From positions 1 through 41,369 of the forward strand of contig JAGBOW010000055.1 of NCBI GenBank assembly GCA_017633675.1: 41,369 nt of DNA, read 5' to 3'. The stretch comes from a bacterium. GTDB lineage: Bacteria > Cyanobacteriota > Vampirovibrionia > Gastranaerophilales > Gastranaerophilaceae. Below the pieces are notes generated by a model. The model saw only the letters and a list, made by a program, of their open reading frames with translations, did no database searches and was not told the origin of the DNA. How positions within the stretch are numbered: position 1 is the stretch's first letter; the number at the start of each line of letters is the position of its first letter. Made by a program: the position numbers and the translations under genes. Below are positions 6,160 to 14,925 of this stretch, one piece after another.

Positions 6160-7935
6160 TTATTTTATTTTTGATAAATTTACCAAATTGGCAAAATCAA
6201 CATATTTTTCGGATAATTCTTCAAATGTACCGGTATCTACAATTTGACCGTCTTTCATATATACAAGCTTATTACACGATTTTAACGTAGAAAGCCTGTG
6301 CGCTATAGCTATAATAGTCTTATTATCCGATATTTCTCGCAACATCTCCGTTATATCATGCTCTACCTGTACATCCAACGCAGAAGTTGCTTCATCAAGT
6401 ATTATAATTTCAGGATCTCTATAAAGTGCCCTTGCTATTGCCAAACGCTGTTTTTGACCTTGAGATAACCCGTTGGTATCGACAAAAATATTTGAATAAA
6501 TCCCGTCATGGTATTTTTCTATTACGTCATATATTTGAGCTTCTTTAAGCACCTGTTTAACTTTTTCATCATTAATTTCCCCGCAACCCCAAGCTATATT
6601 CTCTCTGATTGAATAGTTAAAAATATTTATTTGTTGCGGAACATAACCCAGTAATCTTCTGAATTGCGAAAAGTTTTCAGATGTTAAATCAATTCCGTCT
6701 ACGGATATACTGCCTGAATCTACGGGAAGTAAACCCGTAATAATATCTGCTAATGTGCTTTTACCGGCACCGGATAATCCTATAATACCTATAAAATCTC
6801 CCTTATTAATTGTCAAAGAAATATCCTTTATAACAGGAACATTTTCATCATAAGAAAAATTTATATTTTTTAAACATATTTCTTTTTCAAAATTCAATTT
6901 TGAAACCGTAAGAGTTTTTTCAAAATCATTAAAATTATATTTATCAGCTTCATTATTGAAATTTTTTACAAATTCTCTTGACGTACTTATTCCGATAATA
7001 TTCGACTGAATTCTGTTCAGGGCAGGGGCTATTCTGAATATTGATGCCGCAACAATTGCAAAAGATGCTATTATTTCAGAATTGTGATTAAGATTCTGCA
7101 TTACCAAAATGTACGACATAATTATCAAAGAGATAACAACCAAAATTTCTATGAAATAAGGAGGAATTGAATTATAAAAAGTGTTTAACAGAGATGTCTT
7201 TTTGGATTTTTGCAAAATATCGGAATATTTGTTATAAAATAAATCCTCAGATGACAATATCTTAATCTCTTTAACATTGTTTATATTTTCAAATATTGAT
7301 TCCTGTAACTCTCTTGACTGTCGTGCAAGCAAACCCGATATTGTTGCGGTTCTTGATTTAAAATATTTATTCTGAACAATCATTGCAACAACAACAAACA
7401 TAATTGTTATAACTGCCGGTATCGTAAATTTTATGAGCAATAACAACAATATCATGAATAATATAATCACATTTGTTGTAAGATTTAAAATTCTCATAAC
7501 AAAATTGTCTATTGATTGGGAACACAACGTATTAATTATATAAAATTTATTGTCCGAAGAACTTTTCATTGTAATTTTATAAGGTGCATACAAAAAATAT
7601 TTCATAAACCCTTTTGTTATTTTATTTTTCCAATCAATTACAAAATTCGCCTGCAAATATTGATTAAATATAATAAATGTATTTTTGAATATAAATATCA
7701 AAAGAACACACAAACCCAAAAGAAGTCCGCTTTTTATGGAATTGTCAATTTGAATATATTTTGAAATTGTTACATTTTCAGGCTGAATAATAAGTAATAT
7801 GAACGGATAAATTAAAGCAACACCAATAAATTCCAAAAAACCCGCTATCAATGACAGAAACGCAAAACCTGCCAGTTTTAGTTTTTGACCCTTGCCATAA
7901 TTATGAATAAAATTTCTGAAATTTTCTATAAACAT
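6160..7935 (-). CDS. ABC exporter, fused permease and ATPase (PglK/MsbA-like)
   Basis: This 591-aa half-transporter has an N-terminal membrane domain with about six helices (for example LAGFAFLSLIAGFLEFIGVA, VIILFMILLLLLIKF and FIEILVVISLIIMSYILV) and a C-terminal ATPase. The ATPase carries Walker A GLSGAGKST near residue 390, signature LSQGQKQR, Walker B IIILDEATSALD and the switch His in AIAHRLST. The LEFIGVALIYPF start resembles flippase-type exporters such as PglK, which move lipid-linked glycans; lipid or peptide export is equally possible. It is a single gene between tRNA-Asn and the divergent Bax-inhibitor gene. Homodimer expected; substrate unknown. Confidence 0.9.
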   Translation of the reverse strand: MFIENFRNFIHNYGKGQKLKLAGFAFLSLIAGFLEFIGVALIYPFILLIIQPENVTISKYIQIDNSIKSGLLLGLCVLLIFIFKNTFIIFNQYLQANFVIDWKNKITKGFMKYFLYAPYKITMKSSSDNKFYIINTLCSQSIDNFVMRILNLTTNVIILFMILLLLLIKFTIPAVITIMFVVVAMIVQNKYFKSRTATISGLLARQSRELQESIFENINNVKEIKILSSEDLFYNKYSDILQKSKKTSLLNTFYNSIPPYFIEILVVISLIIMSYILVMQNLNHNSEIIASFAIVAASIFRIAPALNRIQSNIIGISTSREFVKNFNNEADKYNFNDFEKTLTVSKLNFEKEICLKNINFSYDENVPVIKDISLTINKGDFIGIIGLSGAGKSTLADIITGLLPVDSGSISVDGIDLTSENFSQFRRLLGYVPQQINIFNYSIRENIAWGCGEINDEKVKQVLKEAQIYDVIEKYHDGIYSNIFVDTNGLSQGQKQRLAIARALYRDPEIIILDEATSALDVQVEHDITEMLREISDNKTIIAIAHRLSTLKSCNKLVYMKDGQIVDTGTFEELSEKYVDFANLVNLSKIK

Positions 7936-7987
7936 GGTGTATTTCTTTAAAGTTGTTATATAATTATGTTAAAGGAAGGAGAAATTT

Positions 7988-8722
7988 ATGTCAAATCCAA
8001 TTTTAAACAATAAACGATTTTTCACCCAAGAGGGTATCATTGTTGAGGAACCTATGACCATTAACGGCACAATTAACAAAATTTTCATGTTATTTGTATG
8101 CTTACTTGCAGGTGCAGGGATAACTTTATATTTTTTATTTAACGGAAATCCCGAATTCAGCTTCGGATTAATGCTAATAGGTCTGATAGCCGGTTTTATT
8201 ACCGTAATAATAACTTCATTTAATATAAAACTGGCAAAATATACGGCAGCTCCATATGCACTGTGTGAAGGTTTTGTTGTCGGCGGAATTTCTGCAGTTT
8301 TTGAAAATGCATATCAGGGAATAGTTGTTCAAGCAGTATTATCTACATTTGCTGTTTTATTCGTTATGTTGATGCTGTATAAAGCCAAAGCAATACAATA
8401 CACAAACAGATTTGCAGCTGTGTTAAAAACATGTATATTATCAATAGGTATAGTATATTTAATACAAATTATTGCATCATTATTCGGCAGAGGAATACCG
8501 GGAATTTTTGAAGCAGGTCTGATTGGTATAGGATTTAGTCTTTTTGTTGTAATTGTCGCTTCAATGGCATTAATTCAAGACTTTTTCTTTATTGAAGAAA
8601 AATCCGGCAGATGTGTATCTAAAGATTATGAATGGTACGGTGCAATGGGACTTATGATTACTCTCGTTTGGCTGTACTTGGAAATATTAAATCTGCTTGC
8701 AAAATTAAATTCAAGAAGATAA
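7988..8722 (+). CDS. Bax inhibitor-1/YccA family membrane protein
   Basis: This 244-aa protein has seven likely membrane helices and the layout of the YccA-like branch of the Bax inhibitor-1 family. It has an extended N terminus (NPILNNKRFFTQ), the conserved AAPYALCEGFVVGGISAVFE segment and a C-terminal ending around EWYGAMGLMITLVWLYLEIL. Family members are pH-sensitive calcium leak channels or membrane proteolysis modulators; the role in this bacterium is unknown. An AAGGAGAA ribosome binding site sits just before the ATG, and a strong terminator follows 20 bases after the stop, so this is a single-gene unit. Confidence 0.9.
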   Translation: MSNPILNNKRFFTQEGIIVEEPMTINGTINKIFMLFVCLLAGAGITLYFLFNGNPEFSFGLMLIGLIAGFITVIITSFNIKLAKYTAAPYALCEGFVVGGISAVFENAYQGIVVQAVLSTFAVLFVMLMLYKAKAIQYTNRFAAVLKTCILSIGIVYLIQIIASLFGRGIPGIFEAGLIGIGFSLFVVIVASMALIQDFFFIEEKSGRCVSKDYEWYGAMGLMITLVWLYLEILNLLAKLNSRR

Positions 8723-8742
8723 ACAAGAGTATTTATTTAAAT

Positions 8743-8790
8743 AAAATCCCTAAAAACAGAACTAAATTAAAAGTTAGCTTTAGGGATTTT
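8743..8790 (+). terminator. rho-independent terminator
   Basis: AAAATCCCTAAA (8743-8754) pairs with TTTAGGGATTTT (8779-8790), giving a 12-bp stem, a 24-base loop and a trailing T run. It ends the Bax-inhibitor gene. Confidence 0.8.
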
Positions 8791-8852
8791 TATTATTAAT
8801 AGAAATTTTATGCTATAATAGTTTTTATGAAAGGATTTATATAAAGTCTGCT

Positions 8853-11800
8853 TTGACTTTATATTCTAAGGGTAAATTTGTGTTAATCTCAGGGGATTTG
8901 TCAACAAATAAAACAAATATATTAACAGAGAGTTATGTAAAGCTGCTTAATTCCGAAATAAATGCATCAGAAATTCTTGTTTTGGTACAAAATTCAAACA
9001 GAAAAAAGGAATTTATTAACAAGACATTAGAAAAACTCACTGTAAATTCGCTTGAAAAAATGCAGGTGCATTCATTTTTTTCTCTTGTTTACAACACAAT
9101 AAACGATAATTGGGCATTTATTGAAAATATAAATCCTTATAACAACAATCCTTCAATCTTACCTAACCTTACCGGTTTGGAGGTTTCGCAATATATCCTG
9201 AAAGATATTTTAAAAAATATACGTTTCAAAGGCTACAATTCAAAGAAGTCACTCCTTCACCAAATTTTCAGAAGATATTCTCTTATTGTTCAAAACAATT
9301 TATCTGATGATGAAGTTAATTGGCGCTCAAGAATTTTGGGAGAAAGTTTTTCTGATGATGCTAAACTTACCTTGAAAAAACTTCTTGCAAAAACCCTTGA
9401 GCTCAGAGATTTCGACTATCTCAGACAAACATTAATCTTTAACTATGTTTATAAAAACTCCGATTATTTTAAAAATATAAAATATTTAATTGTTGATGAC
9501 GGGGACGAAATTACGCCTGTATGTTTCGATTTTATAAAATTTTTAAAACCTCAATTAAAAGATTTTTATATAGCATTTGATGAAAAAGGCGCAAGCAGAA
9601 CGGGGTATTTGAGTGCCGACAAAACAGCCGTATGGAAATTTGAAGAACTTTTCGGACAAAATGCGGAAAAATTGTCATCAAACAGTACACTTAAAACAGA
9701 TGCCGAAAAGATTTTTTCAAACGTAACATGTGAAAATCATGAAAACCTTGAACATTTTTCAAAATTTTCACCGTCAAAAAGAGCCTCTATGATTGATGAA
9801 GCAGTAAAGCAGATAAAATTACTGTTCGGACAAAACGTAAAACCTTACGAAATCTCAATTATTACCCCGATTATAGACGATATGCTGAAATTTTCATTAA
9901 AAGAAAATCTTAATTGTGAATTTATTTATCTTTCGGGCAGTGAAAAACTTATCCAAAACAAACTTGTGAAATCAGTTCTGACAATTTTAAAAATAAATTT
10001 GGGGATACCCGTTACGGAATTTGAACTTCGGGTTGTTTTATCGGAATTTTTGGGAATTCCTGTCAAATATTGCCGAAATATTCTGGAAAACTATATGAAT
10101 AACGGAAATTTCACGGAACAGAAATTTAAACTTGAAGAATACACAGAGAAATACAATAAATTCCTGAATTTACTTGATGAGTTAAAAACGAATAATTCAA
10201 AATTATCCGAAAAAGTATATGACATTTATGAAAATCTTGCTGAATTTAAACACATAAATCCTAAAGAGCTTATAAAATTCAATTTCTTTATAAAGCAGTT
10301 GCAGGATTTTGAAAATGTTTTCAAAGAAAACTTTGATAACGAAAAAATTATTAATCAGATTGAAAACTCAATTATTGCGGAAAATCCTTATACTACACTG
10401 GAAATTAAGCCGAATGAATTAATAATTTCCACTCCGCAAAAAATTATTGACAATCAAATTAAGACTAAATATCAATTCTGGCTTGACGTTTCGGGTTCCG
10501 ATTGGGTTAAATGCGACACAGGGCCTTTATATAACGCATGGGTTTTCCAGCGCGGCTGGAATAAAGATGAATTTACGATAGATGACAATATTCAGCTTTC
10601 CAAAGAAAAAACTGCCAGAATTTTGAGAAAATTGACACTTTGCGCTACAGAACATATCTATGCATATTCAAGCCTTTTTGACGGGAACGGAATAGAGAAT
10701 TTCGGCGGAATTGAGGAATATATTAAAGTTAAAGAAAACTTTTGCTCCGCTCATAATAACGAAAAAAAATTCAATATTACACCGAGAGAAGATCAAAAGC
10801 CGGTTCTTGATTACAGGCAAGGCAGAATGGCAATTTCTGCCGTTCCCGGTGCAGGGAAAACAACAATTCTTCTTGCATTAATAATAAAACTTCTTGAAAA
10901 CGGTATTAATCCCGAAAATATTTTTGTAATGACATATATGGAATCTGCGGCAAGAAATTTCAGGGACAGGATAAAATCAATACGTTCAGATTCTTCCCAA
11001 CTCCCTAATATCAGTACAATTCACGGACTTGCCCTAAGAATTTTGAAAGAAAACGGAAACCATGAAAGGCTGGGATTACCGTCTGATTTTGAGATTTGTG
11101 ATGATACTCAAAGAACAAGAATAATTCGCCAAATTTCCGGCAAAATGAAATTAAACAAAGCAGAAACCGAAGAATTTGACAGAGGAATTTCTGTTTTCAA
11201 AATCGGAGGAGGAAGATTCGAGGAGGCAGCTAAGCAGCCAGGAAGCGAAGAAGCTGAAAAAAGTGAAAAGTGGAAAGTGGAAAGTGGAAAGTTAAACAAC
11301 TTTCAACTTTCAACTTTCAATTTTCAACCCGATACGGACTTATCGCCTTATCGCCCTATCGCCTTATCGCCCTCTAATATTTCAAAGCTCTCCAAATTTC
11401 GCCAATTTTACGAAGAATATCAACAAATCCTGCGTGAAGGGAATTTGATTGATTATGACGATATACTTATTTCATCTGTTAAACTTTTGGAGGAAAACGA
11501 AGATATCAGAAACTATTATCAAAATATTTGCGAATACATAATCGAGGACGAGGCGCAGGATTCATCATCTGTTCAACAGCATCTTATAAACATTTTAAGT
11601 GCAAAACACAAAAATCTCATTCGTTGCGGGGACATTAATCAGGCAATTACAACAACATTTTCAAATGCAGATGTTGAAGGGTTCAGAAAATTCATTAATG
11701 AAAGTAACCCTGTCAGTATGGATTGTTCTCAAAGATGCACCAAAGATGTTTGGGAACTTGCAAATGACCTTGTTAAACTGTCACTGAAAAAAGAAAGTAC

Positions 11801-12881
11801 AAAAAACGCTTTCTATGAAATTTATATGCACCCTGTTGAGGGGAAAAATCCTCAATCCGATAACGCAATTCATTCGGAAATTTTTGAAAAACCTTTAGAA
11901 GAAAGAAATTTTGTAATAAAGGAAATTAAACAGGCGTTGAAAAAAGATCCGAAATGTACTATCGGAATACTTTTGAGGAACAATTATCAAGTCGGGCAAT
12001 GGATTAATTTTATAAACAACAGCGGATTAAAGAGTATAACAAGAAGTGAAAGTTTAGAGCAAAAAACAATATTCAGAACGATTTTTGCAATAATGCAAAT
12101 GATTATTCATCCGTTTGATAACGAAGTTATAGCTGATAAATACGAAATTCTTGCGGAAACGGGACTGTATAAACAACATTTGGGATTGGAAATAAAAAAA
12201 TACGAAAATCCTTTTATACAAATTGATTGCGACAATATAGATAATATTCATCTTGCTCAATTCTATTGGGATTTAACATACTGGCTTTCATTTTCATATC
12301 TTGAACCCGAAGAACTTGCAATAAAAATAGGTTTACATTATTTTTCTTCAGATATAGAAAAATCAAATGTATATTTAATTGCAACTCTTATAAAAAGATT
12401 ATCCGCTAATTATAAAGATTTTCGGACACTGATGGAGCAATTGGGAGAATTAGCCAAAAAACCGTCTTTGAGCGGATTTAAATTTTTCTCGGAAGAAGAT
12501 GAAAGTTCGAAAGAATTTGTTGCGGGAAAAGTTCAGGTGATGACACTTCATAAATCAAAAGGAGATGAATTTGATTATGTCTTTATTCCTGAATTTACGG
12601 AGAAAAATCTTTCACTCGACATTGAAAAAATAAAACCGAAATCTTCGGATTTTACGGAAAATTTAAAGCGATTAAATCCGAATTACAAACCAAAGACAGA
12701 AGATGATATTAAACAGGAACTTGTTGCCGAAAATTTAAGATTGTTGTACGTCGCAATAACAAGAGCAAAAAAACATCTCTATTTCACAACAAGCAGGAAA
12801 ACAAAGTCTTACGACAAAATTGTCGAACAGGAACCGAATTTGATATTTGAAGAACTTTTAGTATCGGAGGAACGGAGGTAA
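8853..12881 (+). CDS. double UvrD/Rep-like helicase (AddB-like half fused to active AddA/UvrD-like half)
   Basis: This 1342-aa SF1 protein has two helicase-like halves. The N-terminal half has a degenerate Walker A (SGDLSTNKT) and a following QNSNRKK/VHSFFSLVYN region, recalling the inactive helicase half of AddB. The C-terminal half (from about residue 640) has the full motif set: AVPGAGKTT (I), MTYMESAA (Ia), IEDEAQDSS (II), RCGDINQAI (III), DCSQRC (IV), MTLHKSKGDEFDYVFIPEF (V) and RLLYVAITRAKKH (VI). With the nuclease gene 3 bases downstream it probably processes double-strand breaks. A TTG start at 8853 is used because no ATG is in frame upstream; its AAAGGA is 18 bases away, so the start is uncertain. 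Residues 791-839 are a repeat-derived insertion. Confidence 0.85.
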   Translation: MTLYSKGKFVLISGDLSTNKTNILTESYVKLLNSEINASEILVLVQNSNRKKEFINKTLEKLTVNSLEKMQVHSFFSLVYNTINDNWAFIENINPYNNNPSILPNLTGLEVSQYILKDILKNIRFKGYNSKKSLLHQIFRRYSLIVQNNLSDDEVNWRSRILGESFSDDAKLTLKKLLAKTLELRDFDYLRQTLIFNYVYKNSDYFKNIKYLIVDDGDEITPVCFDFIKFLKPQLKDFYIAFDEKGASRTGYLSADKTAVWKFEELFGQNAEKLSSNSTLKTDAEKIFSNVTCENHENLEHFSKFSPSKRASMIDEAVKQIKLLFGQNVKPYEISIITPIIDDMLKFSLKENLNCEFIYLSGSEKLIQNKLVKSVLTILKINLGIPVTEFELRVVLSEFLGIPVKYCRNILENYMNNGNFTEQKFKLEEYTEKYNKFLNLLDELKTNNSKLSEKVYDIYENLAEFKHINPKELIKFNFFIKQLQDFENVFKENFDNEKIINQIENSIIAENPYTTLEIKPNELIISTPQKIIDNQIKTKYQFWLDVSGSDWVKCDTGPLYNAWVFQRGWNKDEFTIDDNIQLSKEKTARILRKLTLCATEHIYAYSSLFDGNGIENFGGIEEYIKVKENFCSAHNNEKKFNITPREDQKPVLDYRQGRMAISAVPGAGKTTILLALIIKLLENGINPENIFVMTYMESAARNFRDRIKSIRSDSSQLPNISTIHGLALRILKENGNHERLGLPSDFEICDDTQRTRIIRQISGKMKLNKAETEEFDRGISVFKIGGGRFEEAAKQPGSEEAEKSEKWKVESGKLNNFQLSTFNFQPDTDLSPYRPIALSPSNISKLSKFRQFYEEYQQILREGNLIDYDDILISSVKLLEENEDIRNYYQNICEYIIEDEAQDSSSVQQHLINILSAKHKNLIRCGDINQAITTTFSNADVEGFRKFINESNPVSMDCSQRCTKDVWELANDLVKLSLKKESTKNAFYEIYMHPVEGKNPQSDNAIHSEIFEKPLEERNFVIKEIKQALKKDPKCTIGILLRNNYQVGQWINFINNSGLKSITRSESLEQKTIFRTIFAIMQMIIHPFDNEVIADKYEILAETGLYKQHLGLEIKKYENPFIQIDCDNIDNIHLAQFYWDLTYWLSFSYLEPEELAIKIGLHYFSSDIEKSNVYLIATLIKRLSANYKDFRTLMEQLGELAKKPSLSGFKFFSEEDESSKEFVAGKVQVMTLHKSKGDEFDYVFIPEFTEKNLSLDIEKIKPKSSDFTENLKRLNPNYKPKTEDDIKQELVAENLRLLYVAITRAKKHLYFTTSRKTKSYDKIVEQEPNLIFEELLVSEERR
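11224..11370. repeat. four quartet repeat blocks inserted in frame in the helicase gene
   Basis: The segment is exactly 147 bp (49 codons) and is made of four blocks of four units. These are octamers AGGCAGCT, AAGCAGCC, AGGAAGCG, AAGAAGCT (11224-11255), heptamers GTGAAAA then GTGGAAA three times (11263-11290), inverted heptamers TTTCAAC/T (11301-11328) and octamers CTTATCGC/CCTATCGC (11339-11370). Spacers are 7, 10 and 10 bases. The encoded stretch is low-complexity and falls between helicase motifs Ia and II, where a surface loop can absorb extra sequence. Confidence 0.85.
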
Positions 12882-12884
12882 ATC

Positions 12885-13550
12885 ATGTTTAGTCCTAATA
12901 TGCTGAAAACTTTTCAGACTTGTCCTTACAAATATTGGTTCAAATATACCGAACAAATTCCCGTTCCTCAAAAAACTTCCTTTTTTGAAAAAGGTAAACG
13001 AATTCATGCACTTGCAAACTATTACCTCAGAGGAGATGACATTTCAAAACTTGAAAAAGCTTTAAATTCGGAAGAAAGAACGATCTGGGAACAGTTAAAA
13101 AATAACGAATATTTTAAAATGAGTTATGTTAATTCCGAATATAATTTGTCCTGCAAAGTCGGTGAATATTGGATTGGCGGACGACTTGATGCAGTTGTGA
13201 AAAACTTCACAAAAGATTTGCCCCCTCACCCACAGGGAGAGGGAGTTGAATACTTTATCCTTGACTACAAAACAGGCTCAATTCCAAAAGAACCCGAATA
13301 TGATTTTCAGACAATGGTATATTTATTGGCTTTAAGAAAATCGTTAAAAATTTCTGCCGAAATTTCATTCGTTTACATTGACCTCAAAAAAAAACAAAAC
13401 CACCTAATAAAACTAACTACCCCAAAAAAGGAAGAATATGAACAGGCAATTATAAAAATTTGTGATGAAATAACAAACTTCACCTTGAAAGAAAATACAG
13501 AACACTCAAAAAAGTGTGAATTTTGCGAATATAAGAAGATTTGTATATAA
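12885..13550 (+). CDS. PD-(D/E)XK nuclease with Fe-S staple, AddB/Cas4-like
   Basis: This 221-aa nuclease belongs to the PDDEXK_1 family. FQTCPYKYWFKY near residue 9 gives the first cysteine and an early helix. GRLDAVV near residue 100 holds the first acidic ligand, and ILDYKTG near residue 128 is the D-x-K core. The C-terminal CEFCEYKKIC supplies three more cysteines, the four together typical of a 4Fe-4S staple. In AddB this domain is fused to the helicase-like part; here it is separate, 3 bases behind the double helicase, so the two very likely form one complex. PPHPQGEG in the middle is a repeat-derived insertion. A terminator directly follows the stop. Confidence 0.87.
   Translation: MFSPNMLKTFQTCPYKYWFKYTEQIPVPQKTSFFEKGKRIHALANYYLRGDDISKLEKALNSEERTIWEQLKNNEYFKMSYVNSEYNLSCKVGEYWIGGRLDAVVKNFTKDLPPHPQGEGVEYFILDYKTGSIPKEPEYDFQTMVYLLALRKSLKISAEISFVYIDLKKKQNHLIKLTTPKKEEYEQAIIKICDEITNFTLKENTEHSKKCEFCEYKKICI
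13221..13245. repeat. C/G-rich palindromic repeat in frame in the nuclease gene
   Basis: CCCTCACCC-ACA-GGGAGAGGG is a short imperfect palindrome coding for PPHPQGEG. It is far richer in G and C than the gene around it. A related GGGAGAGGG element lies in frame in the prepilin gene at 36367-36400. It falls just before the catalytic DYK motif, in an expected loop. Confidence 0.7.
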
Positions 13551-13582
13551 AAAATTCCCTCTAAATTTAGAGGGAATTTTTT
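13549..13582. terminator. bidirectional terminator between nuclease and rplL
   Basis: A perfect 17-bp palindrome with AAAAAATTCCCTCTAAA at 13549-13565 and its reverse complement at 13566-13582. It has A and T runs on both ends, so it can end both the nuclease transcript and the convergent rplJ-rplL transcript. Confidence 0.85.
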
Positions 13583-13595
13583 ATCAGAAATAAGC

Positions 13596-13976
13596 TTACT
13601 TGATTTCAACAGTTGCGCCTGCAGCTTCCAATTTAGCTTTGATATCTTTAGCTTCTTCAGGTTTGATAGCTTCTTTAACAGGTTTTGGAGCGCCGTCTAC
13701 CAAATCTTTAGCTTCTTTCAAGCCTAAACCTGTAATTTCACGAACAACCTTTAATACAGGGATTTTAGCATCGCCTGCTGTTACCAAAATAACTGATACT
13801 TCAGAAGGAGCTTCTGCTGCATCTGCTGCACCTGCTGCTGCAGGAGCTGCTGCTGCAACTGCTACGGGAGCTGCTGCTGATACACCGAATTTTTCTTCCA
13901 TAGCTTTTACTAATTCTGCTGCTTCTAACAAAGTTAATTTTTCAATTGATTCTAAAATAGTTTCTACATTACTCAT
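13596..13976 (-). CDS. rplL: 50S ribosomal protein L7/L12
   Basis: The 126-aa product is the ribosomal stalk protein that recruits translation GTPases. The N-terminal dimerisation domain ([20 protein letters not shown]) is followed by an Ala/Pro-rich hinge (about residues 34-60). The conserved C-terminal domain has [39 protein letters not shown] and a [14 protein letters not shown] end. It follows rplJ as usual, but the 98-base gap contains a dispersed octamer repeat. Confidence 0.98.
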   Translation of the reverse strand: MSNVETILESIEKLTLLEAAELVKAMEEKFGVSAAAPVAVAAAAPAAAGAADAAEAPSEVSVILVTAGDAKIPVLKVVREITGLGLKEAKDLVDGAPKPVKEAIKPEEAKDIKAKLEAAGATVEIK

Positions 13977-14046
13977 TTTTATTTTCTCCTTTTTTGTTTT
14001 TAATTTTACTGTCAGCTATTGCCTGACCTGCATATTTTGTAAAGGA

Positions 14047-14070
14047 CTTATCGCCCTATAGTCTTATCGC
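14047..14070. repeat. octamer repeat block between rplJ and rplL
   Basis: CTTATCGC, CCTATAGT, CTTATCGC, with a degenerate fourth unit CTTTTTAA at 14071-14078. It starts right behind the rplJ stop. The same octamer type occurs at 11339, 17293, 29021 and 41260. Confidence 0.75.
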
Positions 14071-14074
14071 CTTT

Positions 14075-14596
14075 TTAAGCTGTTTTTTGATCCCTAACAG
14101 CTGCCATAGCACGTGTAAGTTGTGCCATAACCGCATTGATAGAGCCAACGATACCTGATGCCGGTGAATTGATTGAACCGAGAATTTTTGCAATAAGTTC
14201 TTCTTTTGAAGGAAGTTTTGCCAATTCTTCAACATCTTTAGCTGATAATAATTTACCATCTAAAGCTCCGCCGACTATTTCACCTTTTTTAGTGTCTTTA
14301 ATAAATTTTGCTACTGTTTTTGCAGGACTAACCTGATCTTCAAAACCGAATGCAATTGCTATCGGACCGGTCAAAGATTCGGCTAACACTTCAAACTCAG
14401 TACCTTTTAAAGCAACTTTAGCCAGAGTATTTTTAGTTACCATATAATCGCCGCCTTCTTTTTGAAGAGCACGTCTTAAATTGGTAATTTCTTCAACACT
14501 ATAACCTTTGTATTCGGTTAATACTGCTACCTGAGCTTTTTCTGCTTTTGCCTTTATTGCATCTATTTTTTCTGATTTAAATGCTTTTGTTGCCAT
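14075..14596 (-). CDS. rplJ: 50S ribosomal protein L10
   Basis: This 173-aa product is L10, which anchors the L7/L12 dimers to the ribosome. Features are KSEKIDAIKAKAEKAQVAVL and YKGYSVEEITNLRRALQKEG near the N terminus, then MVTKNTLAKVAL and GPIAIAFG, and a C-terminal helix region (ILGSINSPASGIVGSINAVM) that binds L7/L12. It leads the rplJ-rplL pair; no rplK, rplA or rpoB is adjacent in this window. A structured leader upstream suggests autoregulation by L10-L12 binding to its own mRNA. Confidence 0.98.
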   Translation of the reverse strand: MATKAFKSEKIDAIKAKAEKAQVAVLTEYKGYSVEEITNLRRALQKEGGDYMVTKNTLAKVALKGTEFEVLAESLTGPIAIAFGFEDQVSPAKTVAKFIKDTKKGEIVGGALDGKLLSAKDVEELAKLPSKEELIAKILGSINSPASGIVGSINAVMAQLTRAMAAVRDQKTA

Positions 14597-14925
14597 TTTT
14601 GCTCCTTTGTACCTCTTTTACCTGTATTGTTAAAATCACATTACGCATTTATGATTTTAAATTTTTACCGACCGCTGAATACTAAAAAAGATTCTGCGTA
14701 AATTTAATATTCAGACCGCAAAATCTCACAAGTTAAAATAATCTTTTATATTCGACCAGTTTTACCTCGGTTAGCTGTTATATTAAGGGAACTGCTTTCC
14801 GCAAAATTACCTTCAAAATATTATCAGGTAATATGCTCCTACAATCAAGTACTGTCAGCACTCTTTTTGCGTTCCCGCTAACTGTCTGCGGCTCCCGAAA
14901 ATCATAATACAAAAATCAGAAAAAA
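14597..14925 (-). promoter_or_regulatory. L10 leader-type structured 5' region of rplJ
   Basis: About 330 bases without a gene precede rplJ on its strand. The clearest element is a 12-bp stem (CTGAATATTAAA with TTTAGTATTCAG, one wobble) at 14675-14714, closed by GCGGTC-like flanks. Further short GC-containing stems lie towards 14870. Position and structure fit the autoregulatory L10 leader widespread upstream of rplJL, where L10-L12 represses its own translation. I did not fold it or match it to a covariance model. Confidence 0.55.

Noticed and set aside
13600..14061. 153-codon plus-strand frame opposite rplL
   Set aside because: It is the antisense shadow of the Ala-rich L7/L12 gene, which is unmistakable on the other strand.
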